The notes under the pieces are model-generated. The model was not told where the DNA came from. It ran no database searches and worked only from the letters and a program-made list of their open reading frames with translations. This document shows, piece after piece, positions 5,964-12,199 of a stretch of 12,275 bases of DNA. The stretch comes from DATDVL01 sp035290025. Its GTDB lineage: Archaea > Nanobdellota > Nanobdellia > SCGC-AAA011-G17 > DATDVL01. Numbering within the stretch: the first letter of the stretch is position 1; each line of letters starts with the position of its first letter. A program made the translations under genes and the position numbers. The stretch lies in assembly GCA_035290025.1 (NCBI GenBank), contig DATDVL010000019.1, positions 1-12,275 on the forward strand, read 5' to 3'.

Positions 5964-6818
5964 TTATGCACGTAATAGCTGCAATGCTTGCTGATATTTT
6001 GCATTGAGAGCTTCTTGCTGTTTCTTGTGTTCTTTTGATAATTGCGCTTCAAAATTTTTTGTTGCGCCTCCGGCGCTGACAATACACACCCGACCGGCGG
6101 CAACCGAGTCAATGAGGTTAACATAATCGGCGTCAAGGCCCAAAACACCACTCACGCACAACCTCGAAAGGCCGGACCGGCGAGTCCACAATGAACGATC
6201 TCCTTCACCAACATTTTTGGGAAGACCAGTAGTTTCATCAATATCTGCTGCAGTAAAACGACTGCCATTCTCTGAATTCAAAACAGGAGCATACACAGGT
6301 TGCGCAGATTCTTTCAACATAAATGACAGACCATACGGTGATTGCACATCATTCTTTACGCCAAGATCCCTAAGAGGGACCATGACTGGTAATTCAACGT
6401 TTCCACATGATCGCAATTGGCCCATTAAATCTTTAGCAAGATAACTATTAGGCTCTGCTTCATCACGCAAAACCACAGCAGAATCAACATACACACCACG
6501 CAAAGGCAAAGCATTTGCCTGTAAAACACATTCCAAATCCGCAGGGGATGCTACATGCACACCATTACGAGAAACAATGTCATTCACCAAAACTGCTGCA
6601 AAAGGATTAGAACCAGTAACAATATCATTTTTTTCATCATAAGACAACACACGTAATGCTGCACTATCTTGAAAGTCAGATTTTACCCTGCCTTGAAACT
6701 CTTCAAAAACTGCTTTGCCAAAGTCTCCAGTTAAAAAGTCTACTTGGGGGAATAATTCAGGATTTTTAATTAATGGTTTTCCTGTAAATCTTGGAAGTGG
6801 TGTTTGTGTTTCTGACAT
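5964..6818 (-). CDS. DGR target (variable) protein
   Basis: A 284-residue protein whose segment at residues 212-244 is the DGR variable repeat. The region from about 195 to 250, with 'SLWTRRSGLSRL' and 'GRVCIVSAGG', resembles the C-type-lectin-like ligand-binding fold of DGR targets. Fifteen residues differ from the TR translation: 213, 221-224, 227, 229, 231-233, 236, 237, 239, 240 and 244. The N-terminal 190 residues are conserved in style with archaeal DGR targets but have no function I can name. There is no signal peptide or membrane segment. After VR the protein continues for 40 residues with a Lys/Glu/Gln/Ala-rich helix, unusual because VR generally ends near the C-terminus. The start has a GAGGAG ribosome binding site. 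What it binds is unknown. Confidence 0.9.
   Translation of the reverse strand: MSETQTPLPRFTGKPLIKNPELFPQVDFLTGDFGKAVFEEFQGRVKSDFQDSAALRVLSYDEKNDIVTGSNPFAAVLVNDIVSRNGVHVASPADLECVLQANALPLRGVYVDSAVVLRDEAEPNSYLAKDLMGQLRSCGNVELPVMVPLRDLGVKNDVQSPYGLSFMLKESAQPVYAPVLNSENGSRFTAADIDETTGLPKNVGEGDRSLWTRRSGLSRLCVSGVLGLDADYVNLIDSVAAGRVCIVSAGGATKNFEAQLSKEHKKQQEALNAKYQQALQLLRA
6064..6076 (-). promoter_or_regulatory. GC-rich hairpin downstream of VR
   Basis: The minus strand reads GCGCC-GGA-GGCGC, a perfect 5-base-pair stem with a 3-base loop, 10 bases past the 3' end of VR and within the target coding sequence. In the Bordetella phage DGR a similar hairpin or cruciform just after VR promotes homing. No such hairpin follows TR, as expected for a recipient-site signal. 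Confidence 0.55.
6087..6183 (-). repeat. DGR variable repeat (VR)
   Basis: The 97-base recipient repeat within the target gene, encoding residues 212-244. It matches TR at every non-adenine position, with 19 changes at TR adenines. A 20-base stretch at 6161-6180 is identical to TR 5781-5800 and contains only one TR adenine; the GC-rich block at 6091-6100 is also identical. It lacks the 21-base block present in TR. Confidence 0.95.
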
Positions 6819-6825
6819 GTTTTAT

Positions 6826-6831
6826 CTCCTC
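6826..6831 (-). promoter_or_regulatory. Ribosome binding site of the DGR target gene
   Basis: GAGGAG on the minus strand lies seven bases before the ATG at 6818 and fixes this start. Confidence 0.6.
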
Positions 6832-6867
6832 GGTCAAAAAAGACCTATTATTACTATGAATTATCAC

Positions 6868-6890
6868 CTATTTAAAGGTTCCTATAAATA
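6868..6890 (-). promoter_or_regulatory. Putative promoter of the DGR target gene
   Basis: Two TATA-like elements occur on the minus strand: CTTTAAATAG at 6868-6877 and TATTTATAGG at 6881-6890. Either would start transcription 25-45 bases before the ATG at 6818, giving a leader that includes the GAGGAG ribosome binding site. They lie just downstream of the MCM stop codon. Confidence 0.4.
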
Positions 6891-6909
6891 CAACTTCTTA
6901 GTAGTAACA

Positions 6910-9900
6910 TTACCCCAACCTCGTCACAAAACCTGCCTTCGGCTCATAAATAGCACCTTCCTGCTTCAAACGAGTAATAACCTCCTCCACCTGAGACTCA
7001 GACAAACCCTTCTCCACAGCCTCAGCCATAATCTCATCCAAAGGAATAGTCTTCTTACCACGAGCCTCCAAATCAGACAAAATATTACGAACAACCATAA
7101 TTTTATTACGCGTAGAAGCAGCAATACCCGTGGTGATACGATCAATATCAATCTGGCCAGTCTCATAATCAACACCGACCTGCATCAAACAAGACTTCAA
7201 AGCATCAATAGCAAACTTCGCATCCTTACGCGTAACATGATTTGACAAACGAACACGAGCACACGCCTCTGCCAAACGAACCAAAGACTCCAACTGACGC
7301 GCAGTAATAGGAATAGGACGAACACCAGAATCACCCACCTGCGGCATATTACGCAACGTCACATAAAAATTCTTAATCTCTTCAATAGCACCCTGCGTCA
7401 ACTTAGGAAAAACACGCTGCTTACCATACGCAATAAACTTCTTCAACAAATCAAAAGAAATCTCCGGCTCAGCAGAAGCAACATTCTGATGCATCTCCAA
7501 AATATGAGAAGCAATCTTCGTATCCTTATCCTTATCCGGCATATCCTTCACAGGAAAAATAAGATCAAAACGATTAATCAAGGGAGGAGGCATAGCAATC
7601 TGCGGAGCAATAGGCTGATACGGATCAAAACGACCAAACTTCGGATTAGCAGCAGCAAGAACTGTTGTACGTGCTTGTAATGTTGCCTGGATGTTTGCCT
7701 TGGCAATGCTTATCGTTTGCTGGGCGAGTGCCTCATGCAAAGCAGACGTGTCTTCCTCACTCATTTTATCTAACTCATCAATACAATTATGAACAACAAC
7801 ACCACCGGCAATAAAATTATGTGTTCCCGGAACATACAAATCATAAACATAACCATCAAAAAAATCCTTCTCAATAGCAACAATTTCATCCAGAAAATAA
7901 TCGCGCTTTACTAACAGATCAATTCGATTATTAATCTCAACAGGAAGAACAAGATTCTCCTTAATTTTTATTAACTGATCCCGAGAAGGCTCTAATTGCT
8001 GCGCCTTATAATAATAAATAGTACTCCATAAACCTTTTTTTACCAGTTCAGATTTATTCGACAAATCAGCTATTTCCTGACATAACTGAGCAACCTGTTT
8101 TGAAGGCATCTTCTGGCTAATACTTGACAATTTTCGAATACGCTCAAGAATAATAGTCCTCTCTGCTTTTACTGAATAACCTTGAATTTCTCGCTGTAAA
8201 ACCTCAACATCCGTTCTTCCCGTAAGATGAACAACATGCCACTTTTTATTTTTCAAAACCAATTTTCCATAACAGTCTAATCTTCTCAATGCTAAAACAA
8301 AATTCAAATTTGCCTGCTTATTTTCAGGAGCAAACATGAACTCAACATGCTGCACCTTATACTGACCATTCTTTTTATCACCCATGCAGCCATCCGAATC
8401 TAATAACCCAGCAATAAACGCGCGGAGGACATTATCATCCATTTTCAAAAGATTAGAAAAATCATTACCAACAATAACGTTAAAAAGTTTACCTAATAGA
8501 TTACTATTGGGCTGCATTTGACGGCAGAACGAAGAAACTCTTTGGCTATTAATTACCGCATTTGTTACTATATCTACAAAATGTATACGCCTATAAGAAA
8601 CATGACTCCAATTGTCCATAAAACGATCAATAAATGCCTGATGTACAAAAGACTGCACTACACCTATGCTCGTTCGTCTCTGTGTTTCACGAACACAACC
8701 ATCACCATAAATAAATCCAAGAACATAACCCAATTCAGGAGTCACTTCAGCAATCTTCAAGCGCTCGCCCGATTGTTTTCTAATATATTCTAAAGGTCTC
8801 TGCTTCCATTCTTCATACTTACCAAAATAATGCAATACCTGCTTAAACTGACCAACAGTAAAAGCACAACCACCAGAAAGAACATGCCTCCTTAATCCAA
8901 ACTCCTGATTAAAAGCAGCAAACGTTTCAAAACGATCCAAAACCAATGATTTAATCTCATTCTTTTCTTCATCATTCAAAGAAACTTTCCAACCATCAGG
9001 AATCAAATCCAAAATAAACATTTTCTTTTTATTATCAGGAAGTTTCAAAGGAGCCATTAATTTTTCACCCACCTTAAACTCTTGCGCTTCCTTCCAAGCA
9101 AGATTATCACCCGCAAGCAACTTGTGATCAGGAGTAACCTTCAAAGAAAGACCAGATCTCAATTTAATAGTACGCATAAGACCTTCATATTTTTTACGAC
9201 GAATTTTCGTAGCAAGAACGTCACTCATAGTAATAGTATCAATATTAAACGTAGGGACCTTTTTTTCCAAAGTATGATACTGAATAGCAGTCCCGCCCTG
9301 CATACCATTTAAAGCTTTCTTCACATCAAACAACGACTCGATAGGAACTATCTGATTATCACAAACCACCTCTGTCTTGGGATGAAGGCATAATAAACCA
9401 TTATTTGCTAAGACTAAAGCACCTGCTTCCAAAGCCCAACCACGCAAAAATTCATCCTTAACAACAACAGCAGAAATACCCGTACCAGTAACAGAACGAC
9501 CAGCAACATACCTTGCTTTAGGAGCAGCCTTCACCATATAAATCAACAAGGAAGACTTAGCAGTACCTGGTTCTCCTACTAATAAAATATGAATATCGCC
9601 CTTCACCGCAGAACCATCAGGACGCTCCTTACGAACACCACCCATCAACTGCAACACCAAAGCAGCCTTAATCTCATTATGACCCCAAATAGAAGGAGCA
9701 ATAGAATTTATTAATTTCTCAAATACTTTTGGATCACGAGCAAGCTCCTTAATCTTACGCTCATCCTCAGCATTAATCTGAATATCATCATACGTTTCCT
9801 CAACACCCTCAATAAAGTTTGCTTCGCACATCAAATCAAAACGCGTAGAAACACCACCTGTCTTAGAAGGGATAGGAACCTCCTTAATAACACCTGTAAC

Positions 9901-10554
9901 ATACACCTTAGAACCTGGAGTCGTACGACGCTCCATCTTCGGCTCAACCAAATCCTCACGCAAAAAAACAGACAAACGCTTCGGTTGTTCATTACCCGTC
10001 AACATATCAGAAGACTCTTCAAGAACCAAACGCTGGGAATCAATTAAATCCTGACTTGTCAAACGAAAATGACCACGCCTACCACACGAACAACGAGAAG
10101 GCTCCTTAAACGTCTGCTCCAACTGTGGCATCTTAATGGAATTACCACACGACGGGCATTCAAACGTCGCAGAAACAACCTGCGGACGAACATCAGACGT
10201 CTGACGAACAATACCCTTCAACGCAATAAAATGATCTAAATGAGCAGAACGAATATCGCGAATACGAATCTCCTGAGAAACAGGAAGATTAGAAAAACGA
10301 ATACGTAACTTGTTCAAATCAAAACCAGAATCAATAGGGATATCAAAATTTCTTAAGGATAACTCGGCAGCACGCAATGTTTCTTCCGGCTCTTCCAACA
10401 ATTCATCAGCAAGATCAGGATGGGTTTGTGACAACAACGTGAAATCAACATATAATGAGTAAACACCTTTGCGAACAGACTCATACACAGCCTTCTCATA
10501 ATGCATTTCAAAGAATTCCTTGAATTTCTCCATCTGCTTATGAGCTTCAACCAT
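6910..10554 (-). CDS. mcm: MCM replicative DNA helicase containing an intein
   Basis: A 1214-residue precursor that would splice to a 679-residue MCM, the normal archaeal size. MCM forms a hexameric ring that unwinds DNA at the replication fork. The N-terminal domain has a zinc site (C133, C136, C155, C157). The AAA+ domain has Walker A 'GEPGTAKS' at 327-334, Walker B 'CIDELDKM' starting at 924, sensor 1 'AAANPKFGR' at 967-975 and the arginine finger 'NRFDL' with R995. A winged helix closes the C-terminus ('EGAIYEPKAGFV'). The intein occupies residues 389-923, exactly before Walker B. The start at 10554 has a G-rich ribosome binding site (GGGG) and a TATA box further upstream. Extein codons mostly end in T or G (TTG, GTT, CGT), except near the intein and in a few patches. 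Confidence 0.97.
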   Translation of the reverse strand: MVEAHKQMEKFKEFFEMHYEKAVYESVRKGVYSLYVDFTLLSQTHPDLADELLEEPEETLRAAELSLRNFDIPIDSGFDLNKLRIRFSNLPVSQEIRIRDIRSAHLDHFIALKGIVRQTSDVRPQVVSATFECPSCGNSIKMPQLEQTFKEPSRCSCGRRGHFRLTSQDLIDSQRLVLEESSDMLTGNEQPKRLSVFLREDLVEPKMERRTTPGSKVYVTGVIKEVPIPSKTGGVSTRFDLMCEANFIEGVEETYDDIQINAEDERKIKELARDPKVFEKLINSIAPSIWGHNEIKAALVLQLMGGVRKERPDGSAVKGDIHILLVGEPGTAKSSLLIYMVKAAPKARYVAGRSVTGTGISAVVVKDEFLRGWALEAGALVLANNGLLCLHPKTEVVCDNQIVPIESLFDVKKALNGMQGGTAIQYHTLEKKVPTFNIDTITMSDVLATKIRRKKYEGLMRTIKLRSGLSLKVTPDHKLLAGDNLAWKEAQEFKVGEKLMAPLKLPDNKKKMFILDLIPDGWKVSLNDEEKNEIKSLVLDRFETFAAFNQEFGLRRHVLSGGCAFTVGQFKQVLHYFGKYEEWKQRPLEYIRKQSGERLKIAEVTPELGYVLGFIYGDGCVRETQRRTSIGVVQSFVHQAFIDRFMDNWSHVSYRRIHFVDIVTNAVINSQRVSSFCRQMQPNSNLLGKLFNVIVGNDFSNLLKMDDNVLRAFIAGLLDSDGCMGDKKNGQYKVQHVEFMFAPENKQANLNFVLALRRLDCYGKLVLKNKKWHVVHLTGRTDVEVLQREIQGYSVKAERTIILERIRKLSSISQKMPSKQVAQLCQEIADLSNKSELVKKGLWSTIYYYKAQQLEPSRDQLIKIKENLVLPVEINNRIDLLVKRDYFLDEIVAIEKDFFDGYVYDLYVPGTHNFIAGGVVVHNCIDELDKMSEEDTSALHEALAQQTISIAKANIQATLQARTTVLAAANPKFGRFDPYQPIAPQIAMPPPLINRFDLIFPVKDMPDKDKDTKIASHILEMHQNVASAEPEISFDLLKKFIAYGKQRVFPKLTQGAIEEIKNFYVTLRNMPQVGDSGVRPIPITARQLESLVRLAEACARVRLSNHVTRKDAKFAIDALKSCLMQVGVDYETGQIDIDRITTGIAASTRNKIMVVRNILSDLEARGKKTIPLDEIMAEAVEKGLSESQVEEVITRLKQEGAIYEPKAGFVTRLG
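7786..9390 (-). mobile_element. MCM intein with LAGLIDADG homing endonuclease
   Basis: A 535-residue intein with all splicing parts: Cys1 (residue 389, CLHPKTEVV), block B 'TPDH' at 474-477, C-terminal 'VVVHN' with His922 and Asn923, and Cys924 as the first residue of the C-extein. The endonuclease has two LAGLIDADG motifs, 'LGFIYGDG' at 612-619 with Asp618 and 'IAGLLDSDG' at 714-722 with Asp721; both catalytic aspartates are intact, so it may still cut. The frame has no stops. It is inserted between 'NGLL' and 'CIDELDKM', directly in the Walker B motif of MCM, so the helicase cannot work until splicing occurs. Base composition is more balanced than in the exteins, consistent with later arrival. 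Confidence 0.97.
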
Positions 10555-10590
10555 GATAACCCCCTTTGGTGTGGCAGGTCATACCACATT

Positions 10591-10603
10591 ATTGTTTATA
10601 AAG
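10591..10603 (-). promoter_or_regulatory. Putative TATA box of mcm
   Basis: The minus strand reads CTTTATAAACAAT about 43 bases before the ATG at 10554. Transcription would begin near 10570, leaving a short leader that contains the GGGG ribosome binding site. Confidence 0.45.
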
Positions 10604-10654
10604 TTTTGTTGGCCACTTGACAAGTACGAAGAGAGGAACTATTCATAAAACTTA

Positions 10655-10673
10655 CTGAAGAAAAAGCGGAAAA
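10655..10673 (-). terminator. T-rich tract after the 133-residue gene
   Basis: On the minus strand, T-rich sequence (TTTTCCGCTTTTTC) begins shortly after the stop at 10675. This is a plausible archaeal terminator separating this gene from mcm. Confidence 0.3.
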
Positions 10674-10674
10674 C

Positions 10675-11076
10675 TTACGAGCTTACACGACTTTCAATAC
10701 GTTCTAAAACTAAAACACCCAAACGAGACATTTCTGCATCAGAAAAAGTACCAAACACCTGTCTATAGGTCCTATTCGGGTCATCATTTCTAAAAGAAAG
10801 AGAACAGCTCTTCGGATCAGGACGAATATCTGCACCCAAAATATCAGGCTGCGCAGCCAAAAAATCCGCCAACCTCCCTAAAGAACCAATACCTGAAGTC
10901 ATACGACCACCTTGTTCATGCGTCCCTTGCAAAGCGCTCAGTGGCAGACCATGCTCACTCTTGAGAGCATAAAGCCAAGAAGGAGTAGAAGCAATATTCG
11001 CATGGGAAAAAATAGGATGATACTTCGTCACTATATACACCGGTTGAATAAACAACGGTCCTTCACATCCAGTCAT
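10675..11076 (-). CDS. Unrecognised protein upstream of mcm
   Basis: A 133-residue protein that I do not recognise. It has no signal peptide or membrane segment. The N-terminal half contains 'YIVTKYHPIFSHANIASTPSWLYAL'-like aromatic sequence (quoted here in part: YHPIFSH, PSWLYAL), the middle is Gly-rich (HEQGGRMTSGIGSLGRL), and the C-terminus looks helical. Two Cys residues, C4 and C90, are far apart. A TATA box about 27 bases upstream of the ATG predicts a leaderless transcript, and a T-rich tract follows the stop, so it is probably a single-gene unit. Codon use is broadly that of the minus-strand host genes. It lies between mcm and a decayed region. A function cannot be proposed. Confidence 0.62.
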   Translation of the reverse strand: MTGCEGPLFIQPVYIVTKYHPIFSHANIASTPSWLYALKSEHGLPLSALQGTHEQGGRMTSGIGSLGRLADFLAAQPDILGADIRPDPKSCSLSFRNDDPNRTYRQVFGTFSDAEMSRLGVLVLERIESRVSS

Positions 11077-11096
11077 AACCCATCAAGAACAACAAT

Positions 11097-11109
11097 AGTA
11101 TAAAAAGCT
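11097..11109 (-). promoter_or_regulatory. TATA box of the 133-residue gene
   Basis: The minus strand reads CTTTTTATACTA centred about 27 bases before the ATG at 11076, predicting a leaderless transcript. Confidence 0.5.
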
Positions 11110-11135
11110 AATTCACCAGAAAAATAAATGACAAA

Positions 11136-11347
11136 TCAAGGCCTAGCACTTTTCCACATCGTCTCAAAAAATTTCCGAAAAGAATCAACAGCCTCATCAC
11201 TTGTTACCTTGATAATAATGGGTTTATTCAACAACATGATAAATTCAACAACATGATAAACAAGACCTTATTCTTGTACACATTAATTTCTGAAAACTTT
11301 TGGGAGTGCAAAAAACGAACTTCATGCACTTTATTCTCCCAATTCAT
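11136..11347 (-). pseudogene. Frameshifted remnant resembling a TrmB-type regulator C-terminus
   Basis: From an ATG at 11347 the minus strand reads 'MNWENKVHEVRFLH', then 'INVYKNKVLFIMLLN', and soon hits a stop. A perfect 17-base tandem duplication lies exactly at the break (11226-11259). Removing one copy restores one frame that continues 'KPIIIKVTSDEAVDSFRKFF' and ends 'ETMWKSARP' at a TGA at 11136-11138. The restored 64-residue product, with a VRFL strand, a Y-x-(N/D)-K-V strand and a final 'FRKFFETMWKSA' helix, resembles the C-terminal end of archaeal TrmB-like transcriptional regulators, which are normally about 250 residues. No DNA-binding domain is found upstream, so this is probably a decayed fragment. 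A short stand-alone gene broken by the duplication is possible; GGTGAT precedes the ATG. Confidence 0.6.
11226..11259. repeat. Perfect 17-base tandem duplication
   Basis: Two adjacent identical copies of ATTCAACAACATGATAA occur at 11226-11242 and 11243-11259. Seventeen is not a multiple of three, so the duplication shifts the frame of the gene remnant it lies in. Being perfect, it looks recent, or arose by slippage. Confidence 0.95.
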
Positions 11348-11361
11348 TTCTTCATCACCTG

Positions 11362-11517
11362 CTAGACTAAAACAATAAATGCAATTATCATTAGGGCTAT
11401 AATTATTCCTATTAACCACATATATAATCTTTTGGTCTGAAACGAAGCAAGATAATAATACAACGCTGTAATTAACCCTAAAACTGTAGCGAAGGCAATA
11501 ATCGCTGCGACAATGCG
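11362..11517 (-). other. Short hydrophobic open frame, possible membrane-protein fragment
   Basis: On the minus strand, 51 codons between a TAA at 11518-11520 and a TAG at 11362-11364 encode two hydrophobic stretches (RIVAAIIAFATVLGLI and LIGIIIALMIIAFIVLV) joined by a polar loop (FQTKR). This looks like two membrane helices. There is no ATG at a suitable place: the first ATG is in the middle, and a TTG at codon 19 would give a 33-residue single-helix form. It may be a decayed fragment or a small gene with an unusual start. Chance hydrophobicity in AT-rich sequence cannot be excluded. Confidence 0.25.
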
Positions 11518-11564
11518 TTAACCTTATCGAACTGCATACAAACATCAAGTAACCTCATAACAAG

Positions 11565-11575
11565 GTTTATAATAT
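11565..11575 (+). promoter_or_regulatory. TATA box of the lipoprotein gene
   Basis: GTTTATAATAT is centred about 26 bases before the ATG at 11596, predicting a leaderless transcript. No ribosome binding site is visible. Confidence 0.5.
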
Positions 11576-11595
11576 TACAACATAGCCCTATTTCT

Positions 11596-12138
11596 ATGAA
11601 AAAGGTGTTGATTCTAATCCTATTATTATTCTTAGTAATCGGATGCGGAACACCTACACCCTCGGTACAACAAAACACACAAGGAAAAAGTTTAGAAGAA
11701 TTAAGTGCACTCAATAAACCTGTTTTTTGCACCTCCACAACGTTTCCAACACTTGCTGAACAAAGAGAACAGTATCCCAACGAACGTATAATAGTCATTA
11801 AAGGTTACCACATTCTGGGAAATAAAATATTATTTGACGCATCCCTATGGACTAACGATGAAGAAAAACTCGTAGGTTACATCTACGACGGAGATAAAGG
11901 CGTGATATATCGACCCTTATCTGTTGAAGGAAAAGAATCACTAAAAAACTGGTGGTCTGAAACAAGAACAAAGGACGAATCTTTAATGGACCTTACTTAC
12001 CCAGACATAAAAACAAGTATAGAAGAACTCGATTGTAATGCAGGCACCTTCGGAAAAGAAATATTTTCACCACCTGAAAAATTATGTTACTGGACTGAAG
12101 ATGACAGCAAAGAACCAAACTGTGCCAATATATTCTAA
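11596..12138 (+). CDS. Predicted lipoprotein of unknown function
   Basis: A 180-residue protein with a short basic start (MKK), a hydrophobic stretch and a lipobox-like LVIGC ending at C17, so it is probably exported and anchored by lipid at C17. A Thr/Pro/Gln/Ser-rich linker follows at about 18-32. The mature domain has four Cys residues (C45, C147, C164, C176) that could form two disulphides, and beta-type sequence such as 'ERIIVIKGYHI' and 'GYIYDGDKGVIYRPL'. I do not recognise the domain. The gene stands alone on the plus strand, with its own TATA box, and faces the minus-strand gene at the right edge. Its codons favour A- and C-ending forms like the other plus-strand gene. Confidence 0.75.
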   Translation: MKKVLILILLLFLVIGCGTPTPSVQQNTQGKSLEELSALNKPVFCTSTTFPTLAEQREQYPNERIIVIKGYHILGNKILFDASLWTNDEEKLVGYIYDGDKGVIYRPLSVEGKESLKNWWSETRTKDESLMDLTYPDIKTSIEELDCNAGTFGKEIFSPPEKLCYWTEDDSKEPNCANIF

Positions 12139-12199
12139 ACAAAAATTAAGAGAGAGAAATTGAACATACAACAAAAAAATGTATACTACCTAATGTTCA

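Larger units (their letters stand above)
4588..6818 (-). mobile_element. Diversity-generating retroelement (DGR) cassette
   Basis: In transcription order the cassette holds the target gene (6818-5964) with VR near its 3' end, then the template repeat TR (5803-5686), then the reverse transcriptase (5667-4588), all on the minus strand. This is the standard DGR order. The RT copies TR RNA with errors at adenines, and the product replaces VR, diversifying the target protein. TR and VR differ at 19 positions, all adenines in TR. No accessory Avd-like gene is seen between target and RT. The outer limits given are those of the genes; no flanking direct or inverted repeats marking an insertion were found by eye. 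Confidence 0.93.

Noticed and set aside
5852..6151. A 99-codon minus-strand frame overlapping the VR end of the target gene
   Set aside because: It lies in another frame of the target gene and contains no recognisable domain.
6715..7245. A 176-codon plus-strand frame across the MCM 3' end and the DGR target start
   Set aside because: It spans the ends of two well-supported minus-strand genes and encodes no recognisable protein.
9541..9600. Off-style codons at the MCM Walker A region, considered as the scar of a former intein
   Set aside because: MCM inteins at Walker A are known elsewhere, but codon style alone cannot show past occupancy, and similar patches occur in other parts of the gene.
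11478..11798. A 106-codon minus-strand frame overlapping the lipoprotein gene
   Set aside because: It overlaps a lipoprotein with a signal peptide and lipobox, and has no recognisable domain of its own.
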